A stretch of DNA of 64,000 nucleotides, from the NCBI RefSeq assembly GCF_016919405.1, contig NZ_CP070353.1:3100501-3164500 (forward strand), given 5' to 3'. Under the pieces are notes generated by a model that saw only the letters and a program-made list of their open reading frames with translations, was not told the origin of the DNA and ran no database searches. A program made the translations under genes and the position numbers. Numbering within the stretch: the first letter of the stretch is position 1; each line of letters starts with the position of its first letter. The stretch comes from Ensifer sp. PDNC004 (GTDB lineage Bacteria > Pseudomonadota > Alphaproteobacteria > Rhizobiales > Rhizobiaceae). Positions 9,832 to 18,917 of the stretch are shown here, piece after piece.

Positions 9832-10082
9832 GATTCTCATCCCTTGGGCACTCGTTTCGTCTCAGCTTTAGGGGAGAAGCCCGTCAGGACGCAATCTCAC
9901 AGGCGGCGAGGCCAGCCAAAAACGCGGCATTTCCGGGCTTTGCGGGGGGTCTCCCAAAAAATATTCGATTTCTCGTCATTTCCCTGTTGCATTCCAAAAT
10001 CGCTTAGGCCATATACCGCCCGTCGCCGCAAGACAGCGCCGACGCCACGGTCCACCGACTACCCCCGGACCTTGGATGATGA

Positions 10083-10157
10083 GCGGGTGTAGCTCAGGGG
10101 TAGAGCACAACCTTGCCAAGGTTGGGGTCGGGCGTTCGAATCGCCTCACCCGCTCCA
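10083..10157 (+). tRNA. tRNA-Gly (GCC)
   Basis: Complete cloverleaf: acceptor GCGGGTG/CACCCGC, D-arm GCTCAGGGGTAGAGC, anticodon loop TTGCCAA with GCC at 10115-10117, T-arm GGCGTTCGAATCGCC, discriminator T and encoded CCA. It is the integration site of the island that follows; its 3' 45 bp are duplicated at 29140-29184. Confidence 0.97.
10113..10157 (+). other. attL: 45-bp direct repeat within tRNA-Gly
   Basis: From TTGCCAAGGTT through the CCA end of the tRNA, identical to 29140-29184. The repeat begins at the anticodon loop, a usual crossover region for tyrosine integrases. The tRNA is left intact. Confidence 0.93.
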
Positions 10158-10381
10158 GTTTTCCAAAACGTTCAAAGCCTCGGTTTACCGAGGCTTTTGT
10201 GTTTTCCGGCGCGGTTGAAATCGACGGACGCAGAAGGATGTCGGAAGGCCGCGGTTACCATCGGGTTACGTGTTTGCCGCCTGGCAATCGTCCTCTGTAT
10301 CTTCGGCTTGGGTTGCGAATTTACCCGTTTTGGTGTTTCCTTCGCCCTCGATCCGACCTCCCCCGAAAGTGAGTTAAGTAC

Positions 10382-11407
10382 ATGAAGTCAGTTTGTTTTT
10401 TCAACAACAAAGGTGGCGTCGGAAAAACAACATTAACCGGTAACATTGCGGCATACTTTGCGATCGAGCAAAAGAAGCGGGTTCTGGTAATTGATTGCGA
10501 TCCGCAATGCAATATCACACAGTTTATACTTGGTGATGTAAAAACAATTGATCTATATTGGCCTGAGAAGGGAAGTAGAGAAGAAACAAAAACGAAGACA
10601 ATACTAGACATTGTTGATCCAATACTTAGTGGTGACGCAGATATTAACAGTCGAATACGGCCGCTCAGGTCGAGTGTAAATCGATTTGGGGTGGATCTGA
10701 TTCCAGGGCATCCGCGCTTCTCGACATTTGAGGATGAACTTTCTTCTGCGTGGGCTGAGTTGCCTACGGGTAAAGCCGGGGGCTTTCGCGTATCAAATTG
10801 GTTAAGGTCATACCTGCGGACAGTCGAAGACGATTACGATATTGTCTTTGTTGATGTTAGTCCTTCTTTGGGAGCCCTAAACCGGTCTGTTCTGCTATCC
10901 TCCGATTACTTTGTGGCACCCCTTGGCGCCGACGCCTTTAGCGTGCTCGGAATACGCAACATATCGCGCTGGATGAACAGCTGGGCGGATTACTATGAAG
11001 TGGGCTTGGAACAATCTGAGAGACTGAACCCTGGTGGACTTAAACGGTACGAAATCTTAACTTCTTTACCCATAAAGAGCGGGTTTCTCGGATTCACGCT
11101 TCAGCAGTACATCGCCAAAGCTAAAGAGGGCGTGCGTCGCCCGACAAAAGCGTACGAAAGAATTTTGGCGGATATACCTGACGAAGTTGATACATTTCTC
11201 AGTGGATTTGCGGCACACAACAACTTGCCTTTCCATTTAGGTGACGTACCGAATCTCTATAGCCTTATCCCCCTAGCGCAGAGCGCGAACGCCCCGATTA
11301 TTGCGCTTGAGGCGCGAGATGGATTGGTTGGCAGTCAATTCAGCCAAGCGTCGCGATACAGGGAAATCATAGGCAATTTGGCCGAAGCCATTTCTGAGAG
11401 GGTATGA
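10382..11407 (+). CDS. ParA/MinD-like P-loop ATPase
   Basis: A 341-residue deviant-Walker ATPase. Residues 10-17 form KGGVGKTT (signature Lys at 11), VIDCDPQCN follows at 37-44, and FVDVSPSLGALNRS is the Walker B region. Family members partition DNA or protein cargo; here there is no parB or centromere-like array. Instead it sits 3 bp ahead of a SIR2-like gene, so the two are co-transcribed. The sequence is AT-rich compared with the flanking chromosome, which suggests recent transfer. A role in defence is inferred only from its partner and from being island cargo. Confidence 0.85.
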   Translation: MKSVCFFNNKGGVGKTTLTGNIAAYFAIEQKKRVLVIDCDPQCNITQFILGDVKTIDLYWPEKGSREETKTKTILDIVDPILSGDADINSRIRPLRSSVNRFGVDLIPGHPRFSTFEDELSSAWAELPTGKAGGFRVSNWLRSYLRTVEDDYDIVFVDVSPSLGALNRSVLLSSDYFVAPLGADAFSVLGIRNISRWMNSWADYYEVGLEQSERLNPGGLKRYEILTSLPIKSGFLGFTLQQYIAKAKEGVRRPTKAYERILADIPDEVDTFLSGFAAHNNLPFHLGDVPNLYSLIPLAQSANAPIIALEARDGLVGSQFSQASRYREIIGNLAEAISERV

Positions 11408-11410
11408 GCT

Positions 11411-12262
11411 TTGGTTAGCTGGCCTGTACCACTTGTCCGAGAAATTGCTGAACGCCGTGTGGTGGTCTTCATAGGCGCGGGAATATCAAAGTCTGCCGTT
11501 CCAGCTTTACCGAGTTGGCCGGCCTTGATAGGGGACCTTTCAGCAAGGTTACCTGCGAAGAAGGACCAACGGCTGGTAGGTCAACTCGTCCGAAACGATC
11601 GATTACTGGATGCTGCTGAGCTCATAAACTCTGTCATTTCGGCTGCCGAGCGAAGAAATTTTCTGGAGCAAAAATTTCTATTGGCTCCACCCCCTATTTC
11701 GGAAATATACAAAGATATACTTAGTCTTGATTTTAAAGTGTGTATTACGACAAACTATGATCAGCTAATTGAGAAGAATTTCGAGCATTTTAGTGGCGGG
11801 CATGTGACGCACCATGTTAGGACTCACACCTACAAGAATTTTATTGCAGATCTTAGGTCTCCATCTAGAACAATTTTAAAATTGCATGGATGCGTGACAA
11901 ATACCGCCGAGATTGTATTGGATAGAAAATCATATTTCAACGCGAAAGCGGATAACCCTGGTATATACGATGCAGTCCAGGCGCTCTCAACGGTCAATAC
12001 AGTTCTTTTCCTTGGATACTCTATATCTGACCCAGATATACAGTTGATCTTGGAAAGTGTTCACGCTCGCACTCGAGCGGACCATACTCACTACGCCTTA
12101 ATGTCTAAGTTTGAGCACCCCTCTTTGAGACAGGCAATAGGGTCAACATACAATGTATCATTCATAGAGTACCCAGCGGGACAACATCGTGAGGTTCCTT
12201 TAGCCGTAGCTGACCTATGGAAGTCCGTTAAAGAGGAACGGGCGGGGCGCGGCATACCATGA
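11411..12262 (+). CDS. SIR2-like (NAD-binding) protein paired with a ParA-like ATPase
   Basis: A 283-residue SIR2-fold protein of the SIR2_2 type found in bacterial defence effectors. VFIGAGIS (residues 19-26), TTNYD (113-117), LKLHGC (156-161) and LGYSISD are the nucleotide-pocket motifs; no deacetylase zinc Cys pairs are present. In known defence systems such domains deplete NAD+ when activated. The start is TTG 11411, with GAGAGG 9 bp upstream and only 3 bp from the ParA-like stop, which implies translational coupling. The effector function is inference. Confidence 0.82.
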   Translation: MVSWPVPLVREIAERRVVVFIGAGISKSAVPALPSWPALIGDLSARLPAKKDQRLVGQLVRNDRLLDAAELINSVISAAERRNFLEQKFLLAPPPISEIYKDILSLDFKVCITTNYDQLIEKNFEHFSGGHVTHHVRTHTYKNFIADLRSPSRTILKLHGCVTNTAEIVLDRKSYFNAKADNPGIYDAVQALSTVNTVLFLGYSISDPDIQLILESVHARTRADHTHYALMSKFEHPSLRQAIGSTYNVSFIEYPAGQHREVPLAVADLWKSVKEERAGRGIP

Positions 12263-12269
12263 AGTGCCA

Positions 12270-12531
12270 CTACAGATCGTCTGTTCGTCGTGACGATGCT
12301 TCTGCTTCATCTATAAACGCATGTGGATCAGCTTTAAGCGCTCTGCAGATTCTCACGTATTCGGCTACATCGAGCCTTCGCTCGCCAAGTTCGTACTTGG
12401 AAACGAACGTTTGCCGCTGGCCTATTAGCTTGCCCAGTTCGACCTGTATGATGCCCGCGCTCTTTCGAGCCGCAATCCAGCAGTTCAATTGTGCGACGAT
12501 AGAGATCCGAGCGTAATGATGACAATGTCAA
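12270..12531 (-). pseudogene. XRE-family HTH regulator, frameshifted
   Basis: A typical small Cro/CI-type regulator split between two frames. The N-terminal part LTLSSLRSDLYRRTIELL reads from TTG 12531. The HTH body (IAARKSAG, QVELGKLIGQRQTFVSKYELGERRLD) reads in another frame, ending at 12270. One extra base around 12475-12480 would explain this. A short product could still start at TTG 12488 and keep most of the HTH. The gene is convergent with the SIR2 gene, with only 7 bp between the stops. Confidence 0.65.
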
Positions 12532-12633
12532 CGCCAGTTCAAGAACCAGCACTTCAATAGAACCCGAATTTCGAGTACCCCAAATTAGGGTATTTGGACA
12601 TACTGCACGTGCGCACGATTCGTTGGGGCGCGC

Positions 12634-13300
12634 GTGAAAGATCAGTATGTCGGGGATATCAACGACTATCGAAAATATGCGCTCCTGCGGGCGCTCTCCG
12701 CATCGGAGTCTGTTGGATGATGACGCCATCGGATGGCGGATTGGATGGCGGGAAGCTCGGCTATTTGCGGCAGCCAGAGCGCCATCGCCAAATCGACCCG
12801 GAGCTTTTCGATATCCTGGAGCACGCAACTTCTGCACCATCGCCGCCGATTGCAGACGATCGAAAAAAGCCGCGCTACCATTCCCGGGGCGATCTACTAC
12901 AACGACCTGCTTCCGATGACCTTTCCGGCCGCCATGTCTTCATGGGGCGCTGCCTCGATACTTTCCACAACGGCGATTTAATCTTCTTTGACCCGAAAAG
13001 AACTCCTCTAAATACCTCTACCTCGACGAGGTGTCTGACTTTTATGCCGCCGGCAAGTCGCTGCTGATCCACCAACACTTCCCGCGCATCGAACGATTGG
13101 GGTTTGTCCGCCAGTGCATTGATCGACTTTGTTCCGTCGCTACCACGGCTTCCGTTTGGTCGTTCACGACGCCACACGTGGTGTTCTTCCTACTGGTCCA
13201 CCGAGAGTCCTGCACGGTTGGTAATTGCGGCCATTCAGGCCAGTGGACGTTGGGACGCGGAGTTCATCTCGGGCAGCTTTTGAAGGCTGGTCCGCCGGCT
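12634..13300 (+). pseudogene. Decayed hypothetical gene with several frameshifts
   Basis: Pieces of one protein can be followed across all three plus-strand frames. It starts at GTG 12634 (MKDQYVGDINDYRKYALLRA), then GVCWMMTPSDGG and DPELFDILEH, then GAIYYNDLL, then GDLIFFDP, then SSKYLYLDEVSDFYAAGKS and LLIHQHFPRIERLGFV. The order and spacing fit a single family of roughly 220-residue hypothetical proteins I recognise by this motif series, but whose function I do not know. At least four frame changes are needed, so it is inactive. Confidence 0.65.
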
Positions 13301-13365
13301 CAATAATTGACAGGGATTTTGTTCCTGTGTTTTCTGGAAAACTTTTAATTTCAATAGGATAGACA

Positions 13366-13920
13366 ATGAAGAGGGTAGCCTTTCTCGCAGTCTCACTGGT
13401 TCTGCCGCTTGTTTCCGCCTGTGCGCCGGTGGAAACGAAGACCAAACTTGTAACCCCGGCCGGAAGCCAAGTCCGGTCAGCTGGCCCCGGCGACGTGGTG
13501 ATGTCGTTCCAGTCCCGCAAGGCCCTGCCCAACATTGTCGGCGGTGCTGACATCTGGGGGCGGACGACGAATGCTGGCGGGACGACGGTGCGCTTTATCG
13601 GGGCGCGCGGATCGAAGGCAGTTCTCGAACGGACGGACGTTGTTGTGGAGAGCAACGCGACGACAATGACCGAAAGCCCGATGATCATACCGCAGACCAC
13701 CACGACGACCATCAACGGAACTGTCGGCATGACGGATGTATCGGGGACAGCGCGATCGACGTCCTACCAATTCATTCCGCCGCGCGGCTCCTCGCAATAT
13801 GCCACAATGCAGCGACCTCTAGCGATCGCGCTCGGCAGTGGCCAAAGCGTGACCATTCAGGGCAGAACGCTCCGGGTCGTCGGCGTTGCGGCGAACGAAC
13901 TCCGATATGTGGTTGAGTGA
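13366..13920 (+). CDS. Putative lipoprotein
   Basis: A 184-residue protein with an N-terminal signal peptide and lipobox LVSAC (Cys at residue 19), so it is probably lipid-anchored. The rest is Thr/Ser/Gly/Val-rich with no recognised domain; it includes a central VVVESNATTMTESP segment. ATG 13366 follows an AGGATAG sequence. Its GC content is like the chromosome, unlike the ParA-SIR2 block upstream. No function is proposed. Confidence 0.7.
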   Translation: MKRVAFLAVSLVLPLVSACAPVETKTKLVTPAGSQVRSAGPGDVVMSFQSRKALPNIVGGADIWGRTTNAGGTTVRFIGARGSKAVLERTDVVVESNATTMTESPMIIPQTTTTTINGTVGMTDVSGTARSTSYQFIPPRGSSQYATMQRPLAIALGSGQSVTIQGRTLRVVGVAANELRYVVE

Positions 13921-14103
13921 CCCGCTGAGTCATGGTGGCGAGCGCTCTACTGGGAGCGAGCGCCGCGTATGGGGGTACAGACCGTCGAGGCATAGCGCGG
14001 CTGACCGGGTCCTTCCAGGCCTAGTCCGAATCGTTCGATAGGGGGGAGGGCTCGAACCAAAAGCCCGGAATGTCGAAGGCAGCTCTGGCTCAATATGAAG
14101 GGT

Positions 14104-14298
14104 TCAAACGACGATCACGTCGGCCTCATCAGCCGCCTCAGTGTCGACGATCGTATGATCCATCGAGATGCAGACACCTGAGTTCTGTATCGACCTCTCG
14201 ATGTCTTTCATATCCATATGCGTGTGAGAGGCGGCATTGGCGAGTGCCATCATCCGCGCTTCGCCGGTCGCATTGTCGATAACCATAAGATAGTCCAT
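14104..14298 (-). CDS. Small hypothetical protein
   Basis: A 64-residue acidic protein (MDYLMVIDNATGEARMMALA, ending DEADVIVV). A GGGAGAA ribosome site lies 5 bp before the ATG, supporting a real gene. It has no membrane segment or known motif and is not recognised. Confidence 0.5.
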   Translation of the reverse strand: MDYLMVIDNATGEARMMALANAASHTHMDMKDIERSIQNSGVCISMDHTIVDTEAADEADVIVV

Positions 14299-14497
14299 CT
14301 ACGTTCTCCCGCTTTGGGAGATTAAAACACGGCGTAAGGCCTGCCACAATTTATCTAGTAATTTCAATGGCTTTAGTAGCCGCCGCCGGCATGCAGCCGC
14401 CACCGCCGCCTGCTGCGGTAGGTGACGCCGGCGCACTGTACGCCGGCGTCCCGGCGGTGTGGACGCTACAGGGTGCCCCTAGCTACGGGGCCGCCAG

Positions 14498-14800
14498 TCA
14501 CGGGGCGCGTGGCAGGGTATTGATCGCCTTCATAAAGCTGAAGTCGAGGAAGGATCCATCAGAGAGTTCGGCGAAGAAGCCAGGGGTATTGTGGCGATGC
14601 ATTTTACGAAGGAACCGCACAACCGTTCTGGTTCCCAATGCTGCCACTTTATCTTCTCGAAGGTTGAACACTGCGCGCACAAATTCTGCGTCTGCGCCTT
14701 CGATCTCAGTCTCCAATGGGTGCCGGTGGAGAACCTCCTGACAATATCCGATCGCGTCTTCCTTCGTACGAAACGACTTTGAACCGATTTTGTAGGGCAT
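14498..14800 (-). CDS. DUF3223 (DCL-like) domain protein
   Basis: A 100-residue protein matching the DUF3223 pattern: MPYKIGSKSFRTKEDAIGYC at the start, the DAEFVRAVF segment, and FFAELSDGSFLDFSFMKAI at the end. The family is named after the plant DCL (defective chloroplasts and leaves) proteins; its bacterial members have no established role. The ATG at 14800 lies 12 bp after the integrase stop, so it is probably the second gene of an int operon. Confidence 0.75.
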   Translation of the reverse strand: MPYKIGSKSFRTKEDAIGYCQEVLHRHPLETEIEGADAEFVRAVFNLREDKVAALGTRTVVRFLRKMHRHNTPGFFAELSDGSFLDFSFMKAINTLPRAP

Positions 14801-14812
14801 ATGAGTTTCTCC

Positions 14813-16069
14813 TCATTTCGTCAGGCCAGTCGGATTATACGCGCGCTCCAGGGCGTCGACGGCGGCAGCGCCTCCCCGGACGGCTTGGGTGTAGTGGCCG
14901 AGCGTCACGGTCGGGTTGGCATGTCCGGCGATCTGCGCGACGAGACCGACCTCGATCCCCTGGGCCTGCAAGGTCGAGATAAAGGAATGGCGGGCGCTAT
15001 GCGGCGTAACGTAGGAGAGGCCAAACTTCTTGAACGCAGGCTGCCAGTACCGCTTCCGGAAGTTCTGATAGAGCAGCGGCCCACCGCCGCCAATCCGGAG
15101 CTTCGGCCATTCCTGAAGGCGACCGGGACCGGGGAAGACGCGATGGAGCTCCTTTCCCTTGCGCGGGCAGCGAAGTCGCCATTCAAGTAACATCTCCCGC
15201 AATGTTGCGCCCATGGGGATGTCGCGTGTGCCGGCCTCCGTCTTTGTCATTTCCGTCAGCGAACCGTCTCGCTCCTGGATGCGGCGGATCCGGATGACAT
15301 TCTTGTCAAAGTCGACCTCGCTCCAGAGCAGGCCGAGCTGTTCCGACGGCCGCGTGCCGGCGAGGAAAGGGAAGGCATAGTAGATGCCGTGTTCCGCATC
15401 CATCTTGGCGGCGGCGATAAGCTTGGCGATGTCTTCCGGCGTAAGGATGACTTTCTTCGCCTTGTGACGGGCGCGGGTGAGCCCGGTTGGCATGGAAGGA
15501 GCGCGGATACCGAAGTCTTCCTCGGCGAGTGCTAAGACCGATTTGAGATGCGACTTTGCCCGGTTGGCGGTGTAGTTACCGCATTGCTCAATGATGGTCC
15601 GATGCCAGACGCGGATCATGGCCGTCGTCAGATCGGTGAGTTTGATCTCGCCCAATAGCTTTATGAAGCGAGCGCCTTTTGGTGGGACGCCGCTTTCGGT
15701 GTAATCCGCGCGGTCCTGCGGGGTGCCAATCAACAATGGCCCCCGGAGCGCACCGTTCGCCACGACCTTGTAGCCCTTCAGAGTGGATTCTTTGACTTTG
15801 CCTTCTTTGTCAGCAAGCCAGTGATCAATGGCCTTCCCGACAGATGGAGCTGTTCGCTCGTCGGTGAAATCCCCTTCAGCAAACTTAAGAAGCAGCTCAT
15901 TCCGCTTAGCTTCCGCGTCCTTCTTGCGATCAAATGCGCGCCGAACGCGTCTTCCAGTTTTGGGGTCACGGAAGTTGACGTACCATTGTGCGTAGGAGGC
16001 AATCGTTCCACTTGAAAGCTTGCGGCGACGGGTGGTTGACGTGATGGAGATACTGACGGATTTGGTCAT
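14813..16069 (-). CDS. Tyrosine recombinase/integrase of the island
   Basis: Phage-type integrase expected to recombine the tRNA-Gly att sites. The 418-residue protein has an N-terminal arm-binding region, a SAM-like core domain (GKAIDHWLADKEGKVKESTL), and a catalytic domain with GTRPSEQLGLLW (first Arg), HSARHSFISTL (His-x-x-Arg) and GHANPTVTLGHYT (His and the Tyr nucleophile). ATG 16069 (MTKSVSIS) is preferred to a 19-codon extension that lacks family similarity. Unusually, it lies 4.7 kb inside the left att site instead of next to it. Confidence 0.93.
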   Translation of the reverse strand: MTKSVSISITSTTRRRKLSSGTIASYAQWYVNFRDPKTGRRVRRAFDRKKDAEAKRNELLLKFAEGDFTDERTAPSVGKAIDHWLADKEGKVKESTLKGYKVVANGALRGPLLIGTPQDRADYTESGVPPKGARFIKLLGEIKLTDLTTAMIRVWHRTIIEQCGNYTANRAKSHLKSVLALAEEDFGIRAPSMPTGLTRARHKAKKVILTPEDIAKLIAAAKMDAEHGIYYAFPFLAGTRPSEQLGLLWSEVDFDKNVIRIRRIQERDGSLTEMTKTEAGTRDIPMGATLREMLLEWRLRCPRKGKELHRVFPGPGRLQEWPKLRIGGGGPLLYQNFRKRYWQPAFKKFGLSYVTPHSARHSFISTLQAQGIEVGLVAQIAGHANPTVTLGHYTQAVRGGAAAVDALERAYNPTGLTK

Positions 16070-16400
16070 GTTGTTCCCGTTGAGAATGAAAAAATGGCGA
16101 GGAAAACACGGGGCAGTAACCGGCACAATTAATCGCGAATTGCGCTCGGACGGCCCGTCGGCGGCCAGAATTGTAACCTGCCGCGTAACCTCGCTGTGTT
16201 CGTGGAAATCAAGGCCCTGAAGAGACGGGGCCTCTAAGGAATTCGGATTCCCCGGTCATCCGGGTTGAAATCGCAAGTGTGACGCGTGGCGGCGGTGACG
16301 GCAGTAGCAGCCGGCGGGGCCAGGGGCGGGCGGCAGGAGTACCCCCCTACGCAATCGGCACCAGCTCAAAGGTGAGCATCACGGCCGTCACAACGTCATG

Positions 16401-18608
16401 CTAGAAAGCCGTCTGATAGCCGCCGTCAAGCGACACTCTGATCTTCATTCCCTTCCGGTCCTTGCCGACGTATTCGACGTGGACCCCTGCCTTTGCCATG
16501 GCAGGCCGCATGCGCTTGAGCTGGTTCGAAAGATGGGACGCCGTCTTTGGAAGCGCGTGCTCGGGAACGGAGTCTCTACGTTCCCTGAACTCTGCGAACA
16601 ACTCGATGGCATACCCTTCGAAAGGACCATTTCGGCACACAAGGCGAAGCATTGTCACCAGCGGATCTTCATTGACCTTCTCGATGACGAAGTCGTCCTG
16701 GGCCTTGGCGATCGCGTCGATAAGGCTGCCATTTTCGAGCTTGAGCGCCGACTCGGCCGCCTTGATCCACTTCGCCGCATCCGCCATGCGGAGATGACGG
16801 GGTGGTTCCACCATGCTAAAGTTTTCTAGGCCTCTCGCGACAGCATCGTACAGCGCGCCCAAAATACCCGGCAGAAGCTCTGCAAACTCCGCGAGCAGTT
16901 CCGCTTCGGTTCTTCTGCCCCCCTCCTGCATCGGTACGAGGCGAATCGGAATGGCGCGCTCCATTAGGTCAGGGCGGTTGGCATAGCCGGCGATTCCGTT
17001 CATGATAAAAGGCCGGGTATAACTCATCACATGTATATCGCCGTCGCTGTAGAGCTTACGAACCGCAATGCCGCCGCCTGTAGCGAGGGTACAAAGAACG
17101 TCCGACATCTCGGCTTTCATGCCCGAGGCGTTGTCGAAGGACAGCAGTCGATACTCTTTGGCCTGGATCATCAGATCCTGCGGCTTATCGGGTAAGCGAA
17201 GGCGCATCGCCTTGTTCGGATCGATGACGCGCTTCACTATTTCGCAGAACACGCTTTTGCCTGAGCCCTGCTCGCCCTCCACCAGAAGTACGAAGTAGGG
17301 GCCGTGCGGTTTAAGTGCGTTAATGAGGAAGGCGGCTAACAGGCGAAAATTGTGCTCGTCCAGGCCGAGGAAGTCCTTTAATGCAAAGAGGTTGCCGCCT
17401 TCCTCTGGAGTAGGAAGGCTTTCAAAACCGGCTCCCCGCACGAACTTCAGTCGACTCCCGCCTTCGACCGACCAACCGATCTTGTCGATTTTGACGACGC
17501 GGCCGTCTGATGCACCTATATCAATGAGCACGATCTCGTCGTCGCCAGCCACGCGCGCGAAAACGGGGTATGCCAGACCATCAAACAAGGCCTTCGTCTC
17601 GATTGTCGCTACTGCCTCCATCAGCGGCGTGGAGTTCACCGCCTTTTCCATGACCACGTAAGCCTGATGACGGAGCCACTGCTTGAAGGCGTCCGATTTA
17701 ATGCGATACGCCACGGCCGATCCTGTGTGTGGCAGCGTCGCGAACGCGGCGCCATCGCCGTCGTTGAACAGCTCGATGCCTGCGTTAAGCGCCAGCGATA
17801 CGAGTGCGTGGGTAAGCGTCGGTGCGTCCTCGTCGCTTAGATTGCCGAACCCCTTTGCTCGTGCCGAGGCAATCCATCCTGGTAGCTCGTCCAAAGAATT
17901 GCCACTGTAGTCCCTCGGTAGAAGGCCGACGAAAATGTTGGCAATTTCCTCGTCCGTAGCCCCCGTTCTGACTAGTGTCGCCACAAGCGCAACGCCAGCA
18001 TCGTGGGTGCTTTCACCCATGGTAAGGGTGAAGGCATGTTCGGAGCCAAGCGTCACCTTCATCAGCTTGATCTGGTGTTCGGTGATTTCGGGCAGGTTCG
18101 CGAAGTCAACGTTCAAAATCGGTTCACCCAAGACCTCGTAGGGCTTCCGTGTATCCGGATGAACCGACGGCGGCATGACCGTCATTTTGCCAGCGGCCAG
18201 TACGTCTATGTTGCCGAGGCCACCAGCACCTTTGATGACGGTTGATTTCAACGCCTTAACCGCGCGGGCGAAGATGGTTGCCCCCTTCTTGCCTCTTTTG
18301 CCCGAAAGGACGACGCGCCTTTGCTGATTACTTAGTCCAAGAATTTGAAGGCTGACGTTCAGTAGACGATCGTCATCCACGTCGAGACCAACAAAAATCT
18401 TACCATCACCAACGTCAAATCCGGTAAGCAGGCCGATATTGTTATCTCCATATTGGTTTTGCCACAGCGTACGCTTTTCTTCAGTCGGAAGCGCTCCTAG
18501 TTGACCCTGCCAGCCGGGCAGGATCGGTACCTTGCCTTCGACCGGGATAACGGGCAGGTTGCGGTTCCAAAACCTCCGGGATTCCTTGCGAAAGATGTGC
18601 TCAACCAT
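16401..18608 (-). CDS. Primase-helicase of phage/satellite type
   Basis: A 735-residue replication protein. The N-terminal 190 residues resemble bifunctional primase-polymerase (prim-pol) domains: LPVIPVEGKVPILPGW, FVGLDVDDDRL and MTVMPPSVHPDTRKPYEVLG. The C-terminal half is a helicase-like ATPase with Walker A VEGEQGSGKSVFC near residue 445, LLSFDNASGMKAEMSD and a DLMERAIPIRL sensor-like block. It probably starts island replication after excision. It follows the HTH gene with an 8-bp overlap. Confidence 0.85.
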   Translation of the reverse strand: MVEHIFRKESRRFWNRNLPVIPVEGKVPILPGWQGQLGALPTEEKRTLWQNQYGDNNIGLLTGFDVGDGKIFVGLDVDDDRLLNVSLQILGLSNQQRRVVLSGKRGKKGATIFARAVKALKSTVIKGAGGLGNIDVLAAGKMTVMPPSVHPDTRKPYEVLGEPILNVDFANLPEITEHQIKLMKVTLGSEHAFTLTMGESTHDAGVALVATLVRTGATDEEIANIFVGLLPRDYSGNSLDELPGWIASARAKGFGNLSDEDAPTLTHALVSLALNAGIELFNDGDGAAFATLPHTGSAVAYRIKSDAFKQWLRHQAYVVMEKAVNSTPLMEAVATIETKALFDGLAYPVFARVAGDDEIVLIDIGASDGRVVKIDKIGWSVEGGSRLKFVRGAGFESLPTPEEGGNLFALKDFLGLDEHNFRLLAAFLINALKPHGPYFVLLVEGEQGSGKSVFCEIVKRVIDPNKAMRLRLPDKPQDLMIQAKEYRLLSFDNASGMKAEMSDVLCTLATGGGIAVRKLYSDGDIHVMSYTRPFIMNGIAGYANRPDLMERAIPIRLVPMQEGGRRTEAELLAEFAELLPGILGALYDAVARGLENFSMVEPPRHLRMADAAKWIKAAESALKLENGSLIDAIAKAQDDFVIEKVNEDPLVTMLRLVCRNGPFEGYAIELFAEFRERRDSVPEHALPKTASHLSNQLKRMRPAMAKAGVHVEYVGKDRKGMKIRVSLDGGYQTAF

Positions 18609-18831
18609 TTGCGCGCCCTACCTTTGCAGCACTAATGGCCGCCTCGACTTCGGAGAGGCGTACGAGCTTCCGGCTGTTAAAAGGCGTATATGCGGGGATG
18701 GTGCCCGACTTAACGGCGCGGCGAAGAGCCCAAACGCGTACGCCGAGAATTTCAGCAGCCTTCTGGACGGTGAGCATGGGTTCGACACGCCCCGGATTAG
18801 CGGGTGTCGTAGAAGCATTGGTGGGGGTCAT
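18601..18831 (-). CDS. Excisionase-like HTH (helix-turn-helix 17) protein
   Basis: A 76-residue MerR-like winged-helix protein: MLTVQKAAEILGVRVWALRRAVKSG then RKLVRLSEVEAAIS. Such AlpA/Xis-type proteins control excision or early genes in satellites. Translation may start at ATG 18831 or at the internal ATG ahead of LTVQKAA. It overlaps the primase-helicase start by 8 bp, implying coupling. Confidence 0.8.
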   Translation of the reverse strand: MTPTNASTTPANPGRVEPMLTVQKAAEILGVRVWALRRAVKSGTIPAYTPFNSRKLVRLSEVEAAISAAKVGRANG

Positions 18832-18917
18832 TCATGACACTCCTGTCGGTTACAGTTGTGCCAAAGGCCTTTGACGATCAATGTGTGACCGATCGCGGTG
18901 TAGTGGTCTATCCAACC

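Noticed and set aside
10382-11407. Plasmid partition or replication region
   Set aside because: ParA-like gene has no ParB, parS or replication initiator next to it and is coupled to a SIR2 gene.
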